From Micromonospora sp. U21 (GTDB lineage: Bacteria; Actinomycetota; Actinomycetes; Mycobacteriales; Micromonosporaceae), in NCBI RefSeq assembly GCF_018070045.1, contig NZ_JAGPYK010000001.1, positions 496,001-560,000 on the forward strand: a DNA stretch of 64,000 bases. Reading direction: 5' to 3'. Position 1 is the stretch's first letter. Each line of letters opens with the position of its first letter. Shown here piece by piece: positions 40,446 through 49,697 of this stretch. Position numbers and translations under genes: made by a program. Under the pieces are notes generated by a model that was not told where the DNA came from, made no database searches, and saw only the letters and a program-made list of their open reading frames with translations.

Positions 40446-42392
40446 ATGAGTGTTGAAGAGGACACGGCCAACCACGGCCGGCTGCTGGGGACGGTGCGCG
40501 GTCCGCAGGACGTCAAGCGGATGTCCGTCGAGGAACTGGACGTCCTCGCCGCCGAGATCCGGGACTTCCTGATCGCCAAGGTCTCCCGCACCGGCGGGCA
40601 CGTCGGGCCCAACCTCGGTGTGGTCGAGCTGACGCTGGCCATGCACCGCGTCTTCGACTCGCCCCGTGACCGGCTCCTGTTCGACACCGGCCACCAGGCG
40701 TACGTACACAAGATCGTCACCGGGCGCCAGGCCGGCTTCGACAAGCTTCGCCAGCGTGGTGGCCTCTCCGGCTACCCCAGCCAGGCGGAGAGCGAGCACG
40801 ACCTGATCGAGAACTCGCACGCCTCCACCGCGCTCTCCTACGCCGACGGCCTGGCCAAGGCGTACGCCCTGCGGGGCGAGGCGCGCAGCGTGGTGGCCGT
40901 GGTCGGCGACGGCGCGCTCACCGGCGGCATGTGCTGGGAGGCGTTGAACAACATCGCCACCGCCGGCAACTCGCTGGTCATCGTGGTCAACGACAACGGC
41001 CGGTCCTACTCGCCCACCATCGGCGGCCTCGCCGACCACCTTTCCTCGCTGCGGCTCAACCCGGGCTACGAGAAGGTCCTCGACACGGTCAAGGACGCCC
41101 TCGGCTCCACCCCGCTGGTCGGCAAGCCGATGTACGAGGTGCTGCACGCGGTCAAGAAGGGCATCAAGGACGCGGTCGCCCCGCAGGCCATGTTCGAGGA
41201 CCTCGGCATCAAGTACGTCGGCCCGGTGGACGGGCACGACGTGGCGGCGGTCGAGTCGGCGCTGCGCGCGGCGAAGAACTTCGGCGGCCCGGTGATCGTG
41301 CACGCGGTCACCCGCAAGGGCTACGGCTACCGCCCGGCCGAGGAGGACGAGGCGGACTGCCTGCACGGCCCCGGCAGCGCCTTCGACGTGGAGACCGGCG
41401 CGCTGCTGGCCGCCCCCTCGGTGAAGTGGACCCACGTCTTCGCCGACGAGCTGCTGGCCGTCGCCGACGAGCGGCCGGACGTGGTGGGCATCACCGCCGC
41501 GATGGCGGAGCCGACCGGCATCGCCAAGCTGGCCCGCAAGTACCCCGAGCGGGTGTACGACGTGGGCATCGCCGAGCAGCACGCGGCCACCTCGGCGGCC
41601 GGGCTGGCGCTGGGCGGCCTGCACCCGGTGGTCGCGGTCTACGCCACGTTCCTCAACCGTGCCTTCGACCAGGTCCTGTTGGATGTGGCGATGCACAAGC
41701 TGCCGGTGACCTTCGTGCTGGACCGGGCGGGCATCACCGGCCCGGACGGCCCCAGCCACTACGGCATCTGGGACATGTCGGTCTTCGGGGTGGTGCCCGG
41801 GCTGCGGATCGCCGCCCCCCGGGACGCCGCCACGCTGCGCGAGGAGCTGCGCGAGGCGGTGGCCGTCAACGACGGTCCGACCGTCGTGCGTTTCCCGACC
41901 GGAGCGGTCGCCGCGGACCTGCCGGCACTGCGCCGGGTCGGCCCGGTCGACGTGCTGGCCGAGTCGGCGCGCACCGACGTGCTGCTGGTCGCCGTCGGCT
42001 CCTTCGGGCAGCTGGGCATGGAGGTGGCCGCACGGGTCGCCGAGCAGGGCTACGGCGTCACCGTGGTCGACCCCCGGTGGGTACGCCCGGTCCCGGCCGA
42101 GCTGGTCGAGCTGGCCGCCGGCCACCGGTTGGTGGTCAGCGTCGAGGACGGCGTCCGGGTCGGCGGGGTGGGCGACGCGCTCGGCCAGGCGATGCGCGAC
42201 GCCGACGTCCGGGTGCCGCTCAAGGACCTGGGCGTACCGGCCGACTGGCACCCGCACGGCACCCGCGCCCAGATCCTCGCCGACCTGGGCCTGACCGCGC
42301 AGGACGTGGCCCGGAACGTCACCGGTTGGATCTCCGGCCTGGACGCCACCCCGGACCGCCTGACCCCCACCAACGTTCCAGCTCAGAATTGA
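40446..42392 (+). CDS. dxs: 1-deoxy-D-xylulose-5-phosphate synthase
   Basis: The 648-residue DXS joins pyruvate and glyceraldehyde 3-phosphate, the first step of the MEP isoprenoid pathway. The thiamine diphosphate motif [16 protein letters not shown] runs from about residue 157. The motif [18 protein letters not shown] near 80 contains the His. The pyrimidine domain has [19 protein letters not shown], with the proton-relay Glu near 377, and the C-terminal domain ends in the usual place. Length and order are normal. It is a single-gene unit ending in a very strong terminator. Confidence 0.96.
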   Translation: MSVEEDTANHGRLLGTVRGPQDVKRMSVEELDVLAAEIRDFLIAKVSRTGGHVGPNLGVVELTLAMHRVFDSPRDRLLFDTGHQAYVHKIVTGRQAGFDKLRQRGGLSGYPSQAESEHDLIENSHASTALSYADGLAKAYALRGEARSVVAVVGDGALTGGMCWEALNNIATAGNSLVIVVNDNGRSYSPTIGGLADHLSSLRLNPGYEKVLDTVKDALGSTPLVGKPMYEVLHAVKKGIKDAVAPQAMFEDLGIKYVGPVDGHDVAAVESALRAAKNFGGPVIVHAVTRKGYGYRPAEEDEADCLHGPGSAFDVETGALLAAPSVKWTHVFADELLAVADERPDVVGITAAMAEPTGIAKLARKYPERVYDVGIAEQHAATSAAGLALGGLHPVVAVYATFLNRAFDQVLLDVAMHKLPVTFVLDRAGITGPDGPSHYGIWDMSVFGVVPGLRIAAPRDAATLREELREAVAVNDGPTVVRFPTGAVAADLPALRRVGPVDVLAESARTDVLLVAVGSFGQLGMEVAARVAEQGYGVTVVDPRWVRPVPAELVELAAGHRLVVSVEDGVRVGGVGDALGQAMRDADVRVPLKDLGVPADWHPHGTRAQILADLGLTAQDVARNVTGWISGLDATPDRLTPTNVPAQN

Positions 42393-42394
42393 CC

Positions 42395-42450
42395 CACGGA
42401 AAACGACGACGGGCGGTCCCCTCCGGGACCGCCCGTCGTCGTTTTCCGTG
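42395..42450. terminator. strong bidirectional terminator between dxs and the lipoprotein gene
   Basis: Two perfect 26-base arms (42395-42420 and 42425-42450) are separated by CTCC. The arm ends contain AAAA and TTTT, so either strand gives a stem followed by Us. It serves the two convergent genes. Confidence 0.92.
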
Positions 42451-42472
42451 CGCCGCGGGACGACGGTGCGGG

Positions 42473-43666
42473 TTAGCGGGGGGTTACGGAGCGGTAGTGG
42501 GTCTTGTCGGTGTTGGCCAGGCTGAAGGTCTGGCTGCGGGAGGGCTCGGGGATGACCACCAGGCCGGGGCGCTCGACCAGCAGCGGGGTGCCCGGCGGGA
42601 CGGAGAGCGAGCTGTCCCGGGTGGCCCGCCAGCTGAGCACCACCAGCGGCTGGCCGGGCACCGGCAGCTGGTACGACTGCAACGGGGTGGCGCGGTCGGC
42701 CGGTGAGACCACCGGGGCGCTCCCGTCCGCCGGTCGGTAGACCACCGCGGTCATCGTGCCGGCGTCGGTGGCCCAACTGAGCTGCTGCAACTCGGCCGGC
42801 TCGCCGCCGCCGAGGGCGACCTCGCCGAGCGAGCGGACCGTGAGCTTCGCCATCGGCCAGGACGTCGGCACCGACCGCGGCGCGTCCCGGTCGCCGATCC
42901 GGCGCGGGATGCTGCCGAAGGGGCCCCGGTCGCCGGCCAGCATGCAGGTGTCCAGGCCGGTGAGCGCCCGCCGGCCCGTGCCGGACTCGTCGCGTACCAG
43001 CGGATAACGCGGGTCGGCGGTGCCGGTGCCCAGGTCGAGCAGCCGGTCGGCGGCCCGCCCCCGGGGCAGCGACTCGGTGGCCCGCAGGGTCGCGGTCACC
43101 GGGACCGCGGTGCAGGCCGGCACGTCGACCGGCGCGCTGAGGCCGTCGGCGACGGTCAGCGCCCGGCCGTGCGGCCCGAGCAGCCGCTGCACCCGGGCGG
43201 AGACCAGGTAGCGCCGGCCGTCGGCGGTCTGGACCGGCAGCACGTCGGAGTAGACCAGGTAACCGGGGTCGGTGTACTCGGTGGCGCGGGTGACCGCGTA
43301 CCGGTCACCGTCGCGGGTGAGTTGTAGCAGCCAGGAGGCGCTCTCGCCGGGCACGTCCGCGGCGACCAGCGCCACCGGGGTGCCGTCGACGCGGCCGGAG
43401 AAGAGAATCCCGGACGAGGGCAGGTGCGCCCGGTCGTCGGCCGGTGACCGCCAGTCGCGTACCGCGTCGGTGACCGCTGCCGTCGCGGTGGCGTCGCCGG
43501 ACAGGTCGCCCCGGGGTGGCCACACCGTCAGCGAGCCGTCCAGGCTGTCGTACCCGGCCCGCAGGTCCGTTGGCTTGCGGTCCGCGACCGGACCGCACGC
43601 CGTAGCGGCCAGCAGGACGGTCAGCAGGACGGTGAGCGCCCTGCCGTGCCGGCGGTCCGGAGTCAC
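42473..43666 (-). CDS. putative secreted lipoprotein of unknown function
   Basis: The 397-residue protein starts MTPDRRHGRALTVLLTVLLAATACGPV, a lipoprotein signal with the lipobox AATAC (Cys at residue 24). The mature part has no domain I recognise. It is beta-rich and includes DRYAVTRATEYTDPGYLVYSD, a central CTAVPVTATLR and a late GTMTAVVYRPADGSA. It is transcribed away from three large membrane proteins, 155 bases distant, and may belong with them in a cell-envelope system. Localisation is the outer face of the membrane. Confidence 0.82.
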   Translation of the reverse strand: MTPDRRHGRALTVLLTVLLAATACGPVADRKPTDLRAGYDSLDGSLTVWPPRGDLSGDATATAAVTDAVRDWRSPADDRAHLPSSGILFSGRVDGTPVALVAADVPGESASWLLQLTRDGDRYAVTRATEYTDPGYLVYSDVLPVQTADGRRYLVSARVQRLLGPHGRALTVADGLSAPVDVPACTAVPVTATLRATESLPRGRAADRLLDLGTGTADPRYPLVRDESGTGRRALTGLDTCMLAGDRGPFGSIPRRIGDRDAPRSVPTSWPMAKLTVRSLGEVALGGGEPAELQQLSWATDAGTMTAVVYRPADGSAPVVSPADRATPLQSYQLPVPGQPLVVLSWRATRDSSLSVPPGTPLLVERPGLVVIPEPSRSQTFSLANTDKTHYRSVTPR

Positions 43667-43806
43667 CTGATCCGCCCCCGATCGCCTCGTCGTCGCTGTG
43701 GGAAAGCGCCATAGTACGAGATGTCCGACGCAACACCTCCGGTGGCCGTCGATTCATCCACCACATTGGACGGCACCGGGACTTTAGTACCTTTTCGTCG
43801 CTCGGG

Positions 43807-43812
43807 TAGACT
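43807..43812 (+). promoter_or_regulatory. candidate -10 box (TAGACT) for the first GT-C-like gene
   Basis: TAGACT is followed by nine bases and the GTG at 43822 with no Shine-Dalgarno. It would drive the pair of membrane-protein genes downstream. Confidence 0.4.
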
Positions 43813-43821
43813 CCGCCGACT

Positions 43822-45846
43822 GTGACGCCTGCCGAGTCCCGCGCCCTGTCCGCGCCGCACCGGGAGGCGGAGGCGGGCCTCGACGAGACAGTGAGCCATC
43901 GCACTCCGAGGGCCGTTCCGGTCGATCCGGCCGGCGTTTCCGTCGGCTCCGCCGCTCCCGTCGCGCCCGCCAGGGCTCCCGGCCTCGCCGAGTCCGCGTT
44001 CGCCGGGCCGGTCGCACCGACGGCCGCGCCCGCCGAGGCCGGGACGGACGAGGAAGCGGAATCCGCAGTGGAGGCGCCGGCCAGGACACGGCGACGTTGG
44101 TGGACCGGGTGGACCCGGCGGCGACAGAACCTGGCCGTGGGCGGGCTGTTCCTGCTCGCCGCGGTCTGGGTGACCAGCCGGATCTGGCTGGACCCCGCCG
44201 GCCGGGTGGCTTCGCTCTACACCGGCGACCCGGCCCAGGTGCAGTTCTTCCTCGCCCACTCGGTACGCGTGGTGCTGCACGGCGAGTACCCGTTCTACAC
44301 CGAGCAGTTCAACTACCCCGACGGCGTCAACCTGATGGCCAACACGGCGGTGCTGGCGCTGGGCATCCCGATGGTGCCGGTGACCCTGCTCTTCGGGCCG
44401 GCGGTGTCCTTCGTGGTGCTGGTCACGCTCGGTCTCGCCGGCACCGCCATGGCCTGGTACACCGTGCTCTCCCGGCACCTGGTTCGCACGCCGCTCGCCG
44501 CGGCCGTCGGTGGCTGGTTCTGCGGGTTCTCCCCGGCGATGCTCTCGCACGCCAGCTGGCACCCGAACATCATCAGCCAGTTCCTGCTGCCGTTCATCGT
44601 CTGGCGGGTCCTGGTGCTCACCCGGTCCCACCGGCCGGTGCGCGACGGGGCGCTGCTGGCGTTGCTGGTCACCGCGCAGGCGTTCGTCAACGAGGAGATC
44701 CTGCTCTTCACCGCGATGGCCTGCGGGGTCTTCCTGCTCGCGGTGCTCGTCCAGGAGCCGGCCCGCTGGTCGGCGACGTGGCGACCGCTGGCCGCCGGCC
44801 TGGCGACCTGCGCGCTGCTGGCCGGGGCGCTGCTGGCGTACCCGCTGTACGTGCAGTTCGCCGGGCCCATGGCGTACCACGGTCTCAGCGACGCGGTGCA
44901 GGACTACGGCAACGACATCGCCGCCTTCTTCGCTCCCGGCTCGCCCACCCTCGGCGGCAACCAGCGGGCCAACATCAACCTGGCGCCGAACTACTCCGAG
45001 GAGAACGCCTTCTTCGGCTGGAGCCTGTCGTTGCTCGCCGTCGGCGTCGTGGTCTGGCTGCGGCGTGACCTGATCGTCCGGGCGCTCGCGGCGACCGGTG
45101 GGTTCTTCGCCGTGCTCTCCCTCGGCGAGCGGATCTCCTGGTGGGACCGCGAGCTGGTCACCGGGCCCTGGCAGTGGTTGGTCCACCTGCCGCTGCTGGA
45201 TGCGGTGGTGCCGACCCGGTTCGGTCTGATCACCAGCGTGGTGATCGGACTGCTGATGGCGGTCGCCGTCGAACGGGCCTGGGCGCTGCGCCGGGCCGAC
45301 CGGCGCACCGTGCGGAAGTTCGTCGTCGCCGGCCTGGCGTTCGCGCTGCTGCCGATCGCCCCGATGCCGCTGCGGATGGTGTCCCGGCCGCCGGTGCCGG
45401 AGTTCATCACCGCCGACCGCTGGCGGGCGTACGTCGGCCCGGACCAGACGCTGGTGCCGGTTCCGGTGCCCAGCATGGGCAACACCCACGGCATGCGCTG
45501 GGCGGCGGCCACCAACCTCGACTTCAAGATCCCCGGCGGCTACTTCCTCGCGCCCCGCAACGGCAACACCGGTGACCCGGGCCGGTTCGGCGGTCGACCG
45601 AGCGGGGTGGGTCAGCTGCTGGAGGAGGTGGCGACCACCGGCCGGACGCCCAAGCTGGACGACCGGCAGCGCCGCCGCTTCATGGACGAGCTGCGGCACT
45701 GGCGGGCGGCGATCATGGTGCTGCCGGTCCGGCAGCACAACGCCGAACCGCTGCGGCGGACCGTCGAGGAGCTGGTCGGCCCCGGCCATCAGGAGCTGGA
45801 CGTCTGGGTGTGGGACGTCCGGACGCTGACCGACCGATCGGTCTGA
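43822..45846 (+). CDS. large multi-pass membrane protein, GT-C glycosyltransferase-like (paralog 1 of 3)
   Basis: The 674-residue protein has a 95-residue Pro/Ala-rich cytosolic N-terminus and about 10 membrane helices. A C-terminal soluble domain of about 140 residues follows. Shared family motifs are the first loop GDPAQVQFFLAHSVR, then YPDGVNLMANTAVLALGIP, FVNEEILLFTAMA, YPLYVQFAGPMAYHG, and NYSEENAFFGWSL. The first-loop Asp and helix pattern resemble GT-C enzymes that use polyprenyl-phosphate sugars, but no firm family match is recognised. The C-terminal domain has PGGYFLAPRNGN and ends DVWVWDVRTL. It overlaps the next paralog by one base. Confidence 0.82.
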   Translation: MTPAESRALSAPHREAEAGLDETVSHRTPRAVPVDPAGVSVGSAAPVAPARAPGLAESAFAGPVAPTAAPAEAGTDEEAESAVEAPARTRRRWWTGWTRRRQNLAVGGLFLLAAVWVTSRIWLDPAGRVASLYTGDPAQVQFFLAHSVRVVLHGEYPFYTEQFNYPDGVNLMANTAVLALGIPMVPVTLLFGPAVSFVVLVTLGLAGTAMAWYTVLSRHLVRTPLAAAVGGWFCGFSPAMLSHASWHPNIISQFLLPFIVWRVLVLTRSHRPVRDGALLALLVTAQAFVNEEILLFTAMACGVFLLAVLVQEPARWSATWRPLAAGLATCALLAGALLAYPLYVQFAGPMAYHGLSDAVQDYGNDIAAFFAPGSPTLGGNQRANINLAPNYSEENAFFGWSLSLLAVGVVVWLRRDLIVRALAATGGFFAVLSLGERISWWDRELVTGPWQWLVHLPLLDAVVPTRFGLITSVVIGLLMAVAVERAWALRRADRRTVRKFVVAGLAFALLPIAPMPLRMVSRPPVPEFITADRWRAYVGPDQTLVPVPVPSMGNTHGMRWAAATNLDFKIPGGYFLAPRNGNTGDPGRFGGRPSGVGQLLEEVATTGRTPKLDDRQRRRFMDELRHWRAAIMVLPVRQHNAEPLRRTVEELVGPGHQELDVWVWDVRTLTDRSV

Positions 45847-47651
45847 TGACCACCGGGACGGCGTCCTCGGCGACGGCAGACCCGGCGACGGCGGCCCCGG
45901 CGCGGGCACGCCGGTCCCGGCCCGCCTGGCTGCCGGACGTCCTGGTGGTGGCCGGTTACCTGGGGCTGGCCGTGCTGCTGACCAGCGGGCAGTGGCGTCA
46001 CTCCGGGCGGCTCTTCCATCAGGCGGGCGACCAGGTCCTGTTCGAGTGGATGCTGGCCCACGCGGCCCGCTCCGTGGTGGAGGGGGAGAACCCGCTCTTC
46101 AGCACCGCGTTGAACGCGCCGGACGGCGTGAACCTGATGGCGAACACCTCGGTCCTCGGCCTGGGTGTCCCGCTGGCCCCGTTCACCCTGCTCTTCGGCT
46201 CGCAGGCGGCGTTCTGCGTGGCGGTCGTCTGCTGCCTCGCCGGCACCGCCACGGCCTGGTACGCGCTGCTGCGCCGCCGGCTGGTCACCGCCCGGTCCGC
46301 GGCGGCGGTCGGCGGGCTGATCTGCGGCTTCGCCCCCGGCATGATCGCCCAGGCGGGCGCGCACCTGCACATGGCCGCCCAGTTCCTGGTGCCCGCGATC
46401 CTCGCCCTGGTGTTCCGGCCCGGGCCGGGGCCCGGCGGGGTGTGGCGGCCCGGCGTCGGCCTCGGGCTGCTGCTCGTCTGGCAGGTCTTCATCGGCGAGG
46501 AGGTGCTGGTCTTTCTGGCGCTCGCCGCCGGGGTGTTCGCGCTGGGCTACGCGCTCGCCGACCGGGCGGCGGCCCGGAGGCTCGCGCCGGCCCTGCTCGG
46601 CCGGCTCGCGGTGGCTGCCGTCGTGGCGGCGGTGCTGCTGGCGTACCCGATGTGGTTCCAGTTCCACGGCCCGCAGCACTACTCCGGGATGGCCTTCGCC
46701 GCGCACGGCTTCCAACTGGACGCCGCGTCGTTCACCGCGTCGGCCCGGCAGACCGTGCTCGGCGACGACTGGCTGCCGGGGCTGCTCTCGCCGAACCCGA
46801 CCGAGGAGAACTCATTCTTCGGTCCGGGGCTGCTGGTGCTCGCCGTGGTGGTGGTGATCTGGTTGTGGCGACGGCCGCTGGTCCGCGCGCTGGCCGGCTG
46901 CGGGCTGGTCTTCGCCCTGCTCTCGCTCGGCACCGAGCTGCGGGTGGACGGCACGGCCACCGGCATCCCCGGGCCGTACCGGCTGGTCGCCGGGCTGCCG
47001 TTGCTCGACCTCGCGGTCCCGGCGCGGTTCGCGCTGGTCTGCGTGCCGGTGCTGGGCGTGCTGATGGCGCTCTCCCTGGACCGGGTCCGGGCGGCACGTC
47101 GGCCGCCGGCCGCACCCGGGCTGCCGGTGCGGCTGCTGTGGACCGGCGCGGTGGCCGCCGCACTGCTGCCCCTGGTCCCGACGCCGATCCGGGCCGTTCC
47201 CGTCGCGCCGGTGCCGGAGTTCGTCGCCGACGGCGGATGGCGCCCGCTGGTGCCGCCCGGCCGGACCGTGGTCGCGGTTCCCCCGGTCACCGGTGCCGCG
47301 TTGAGCCCGGTGATGCTCTGGTCCGCCCGCACCGGGCTGGCGTTCCGCGCGCCCGGCGGGTACTTCATCGGCCCGACCGGCCCGGACGACCCGACGGCGC
47401 GCTGGGGCGCCCCGGACCGGCCCACCGCCGCGCTGCTGCGCCGGGTGGCCGAGACCGGCGCGGTGCCGGTGCTCACCGACACCGACCGACGCCAGGCGGT
47501 CGAGGATCTGCGGCACTGGCGGGCCGCGCTGGTGGTGCTCGGCCGACTGGCGCACGGCGATCCCGTCCGCCGGACCGTCGAGGAACTGCTCGGGCCGGGC
47601 CGGCCCGTCGACGGCGGATGGGTGTGGGACGTCCGGGACCGCGTCGGCTGA
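45846..47651 (+). CDS. large multi-pass membrane protein, GT-C glycosyltransferase-like (paralog 2 of 3)
   Basis: The 601-residue protein has a short 35-residue N-terminus, about 10 membrane helices and the same C-terminal domain. Its motifs align with paralog 1: GDQVLFEWMLAHAARSV, APDGVNLMANTSVLGLGVP, GEEVLVFLALAAGVF, YPMWFQFHGPQHYSG, NPTEENSFFGPGL, RAPGGYFIGPTGP and GWVWDVRD. Its ATG overlaps the stop of paralog 1 (TGATG), so the pair is translated together. Its partner on the other strand ends 27 bases away. Function unknown; sugar transfer on the outer side of the membrane is the best guess. Confidence 0.82.
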   Translation: MTTGTASSATADPATAAPARARRSRPAWLPDVLVVAGYLGLAVLLTSGQWRHSGRLFHQAGDQVLFEWMLAHAARSVVEGENPLFSTALNAPDGVNLMANTSVLGLGVPLAPFTLLFGSQAAFCVAVVCCLAGTATAWYALLRRRLVTARSAAAVGGLICGFAPGMIAQAGAHLHMAAQFLVPAILALVFRPGPGPGGVWRPGVGLGLLLVWQVFIGEEVLVFLALAAGVFALGYALADRAAARRLAPALLGRLAVAAVVAAVLLAYPMWFQFHGPQHYSGMAFAAHGFQLDAASFTASARQTVLGDDWLPGLLSPNPTEENSFFGPGLLVLAVVVVIWLWRRPLVRALAGCGLVFALLSLGTELRVDGTATGIPGPYRLVAGLPLLDLAVPARFALVCVPVLGVLMALSLDRVRAARRPPAAPGLPVRLLWTGAVAAALLPLVPTPIRAVPVAPVPEFVADGGWRPLVPPGRTVVAVPPVTGAALSPVMLWSARTGLAFRAPGGYFIGPTGPDDPTARWGAPDRPTAALLRRVAETGAVPVLTDTDRRQAVEDLRHWRAALVVLGRLAHGDPVRRTVEELLGPGRPVDGGWVWDVRDRVG

Positions 47652-47678
47652 CCAGCCGGCCGGTGGCACAGCGGCCGA

Positions 47679-49574
47679 CTAGCCCACCAGCGTGCGGACG
47701 TCCCAGACCCAGACGTCGTCGACTCGCTGCGGCGGCCCGATCAGGGCGGTGACCAGCTCGCGCAGCACCGCCTCGCGCGGATGCGCCCCGAGCACCACCA
47801 CCGACGCCCGCCAGAACCGCAGGTCCTCCACGGCCTGGCGGCGATTCTCGTCGGTGAGCGTGGGGACCGCGCCCGCGTCCATCGTGGAGTAGATGAGGCT
47901 GCTGGTCGGCCGGTTCGGTGCGCCGAAGACTCCCTCGCCCACCTCGTTCGGGCCGATGAAGTAGCCGCCCGGGACGGGGAACTCCTGCCCGGTCAGCGCG
48001 CTCCAGCGCAGCGTCGGCAGACCGTGCACGTTGCTCGGGATCGGCACCGGCACCAGCGTCCGTCCCGCCGGCACGTACGGCCGCCAGCCGCCGGCGGTGA
48101 TGAAGTGCGGCGGCGGGTCCACCGGCTGGGCCGGCAGCGGCCGGGGGAGGAGCGGCAGCAGGGCGAGGGCGACCGCCGCGTACCCCACCGGGCGCAACCA
48201 CCGCCGGCGCGACGCGACCGGCGCGGGCGCGTCGCCGGGCGTCGCCGGGGTCGGCTCACCGGCACGGGGGGCCGGCACCCGGACCCGGTCGGCCACCGGG
48301 CGGCCCTGGCGGGACGCCGCGTCCCAGGTCAGCGCGAGCAGCACGCCCACCGCGGCGGTCACCACCAGGGTCAGCCGGGTCGGCATCATCATCTCGACCA
48401 GCGGCAGGTCGTCCGGCACGTACGACCACGGGCCGCGCACCCCGGTCTCCACGCCGTCGAAGCGCACCCGTGGCCCGATCGAGGCCACGGTGAAGACCAC
48501 GATCAGCACCGCGACGATCCGGGCGGCCAGCGACCGGCGCACGAGCAGCACCAGGGCCACCACCGAGAGCAGCACCAGCGGCCAGCCGAACCAGGTGTTC
48601 TGCTCGGTCAGCCCGATCGTCTGCTCCACCGCCGGGTCACCGGCCCAGGTGTCCCGGGCGAAGGTGACGAAAGCGACCAGGTCCTCGCCCCAGTTGTGGA
48701 AGACGCCGCCCTGCAGGCCGCGGTAGGACTGCGGCCCGTTGAACTGGAACCAGATCGGGTACGCGGCGAGCAGCAGCGCCAGCCCGCCGGCGACGCCCAG
48801 CCCGGCCAGGAACGGCCCCGCCGCGGCGCGCGCCGCGGCCGGCCTCTGCACGATGTACGCCAGCACGACGACCAGGCAGGCCAGCGCGGTGAGCAGCAGC
48901 ATCTCCTCGTTGATGAAGATCTGGTACGCCACCAGCGCCCCGAGCACCAGCCCGTTGCGCCGCCACCGGCCCGGCTCGCCCAGCCGCAGCACCCGCAGCA
49001 CGATCAGCGGCAGCAGAAAGTTGGACACGAAATTGGGCTGGCCGTTGGCGTGGTGGATGATCCCCGGCGCGAAGCCGAGGAAGGCGCCACCGACGAAGGC
49101 CGCCGCCCGGGAGCGCACCAGGTGTCGGGAGAGCACCCAGTACCCGGTGCCGGCGGTGGCCGCCAACGCCCCGCCCAGGTAGAGCGCGTACATCACCTGC
49201 GGGCCGAGCAGCATGGTCAGCGGGGCCAGCGGCAGGGTCACCCCGAGCAGCGAGGTGTTGGCCATCATGTTCACGCCGTCCGGGGCGTTCTGCCGCGCCG
49301 TGAACAGCGGGTTCTCCAGGTGCCGCAGCGAGTACGCGCCGTGCGCGAACAGCCACTCGAACCAGCTGTGGTCGGTGGGCAGGTGCGAGGACACCCGGGA
49401 CTGCACGTCCCCCCAGTAGTTGAGGCAGACGAACACGCCCAGCACCACATAGGCTCCGAGGGCCAACAGGTCGGCGCGGGCGGGGCGGCGTCGAGACCGT
49501 CGTGTCGGCTCGACCTCGGCCGGGTCGGCGTCGGTCAGGGAATTCAGCGAAGGGTCTACCACCGGCACGGCCAC
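47679..49574 (-). CDS. large multi-pass membrane protein, GT-C glycosyltransferase-like (paralog 3 of 3)
   Basis: The 631-residue protein is the third paralog, on the opposite strand. The motifs are PTDHSWFEWLFAHGAYSL, APDGVNMMANTSLLGVTLP, FINEEMLLLTALACLVV, YPIWFQFNGPQSYRG, GLTEQNTWFGWPL, PGGYFIGPNEVGEG and VWVWDVRTLVG. The order of helices and the C-terminal domain match the other two. Only the first-loop Asp, the Glu of the (N/G)EE motif and a Glu in the EEN/EQN motif are constant among polar residues, so these are the candidate catalytic positions. GTG start at 49574. The single gene is divergent from the beta-propeller pair. Confidence 0.82.
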   Translation of the reverse strand: MAVPVVDPSLNSLTDADPAEVEPTRRSRRRPARADLLALGAYVVLGVFVCLNYWGDVQSRVSSHLPTDHSWFEWLFAHGAYSLRHLENPLFTARQNAPDGVNMMANTSLLGVTLPLAPLTMLLGPQVMYALYLGGALAATAGTGYWVLSRHLVRSRAAAFVGGAFLGFAPGIIHHANGQPNFVSNFLLPLIVLRVLRLGEPGRWRRNGLVLGALVAYQIFINEEMLLLTALACLVVVLAYIVQRPAAARAAAGPFLAGLGVAGGLALLLAAYPIWFQFNGPQSYRGLQGGVFHNWGEDLVAFVTFARDTWAGDPAVEQTIGLTEQNTWFGWPLVLLSVVALVLLVRRSLAARIVAVLIVVFTVASIGPRVRFDGVETGVRGPWSYVPDDLPLVEMMMPTRLTLVVTAAVGVLLALTWDAASRQGRPVADRVRVPAPRAGEPTPATPGDAPAPVASRRRWLRPVGYAAVALALLPLLPRPLPAQPVDPPPHFITAGGWRPYVPAGRTLVPVPIPSNVHGLPTLRWSALTGQEFPVPGGYFIGPNEVGEGVFGAPNRPTSSLIYSTMDAGAVPTLTDENRRQAVEDLRFWRASVVVLGAHPREAVLRELVTALIGPPQRVDDVWVWDVRTLVG

Positions 49575-49697
49575 GACGCGCCATCGTACAGGCGAGGATG
49601 CGTCGCTTTTGCCGGGCCGGTACGCCCAACGGTCGGTTTGCCGGCCTGCTGGCCCGTCGGCCTGCTGGCCGGGGGACGCGGGACGGAAGGACGGTCG

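Noticed and set aside
39954..42776. A 940-residue open frame on the minus strand across dxs
   Set aside because: It lies opposite the clear dxs frame and has shadow-type composition; no family motif.
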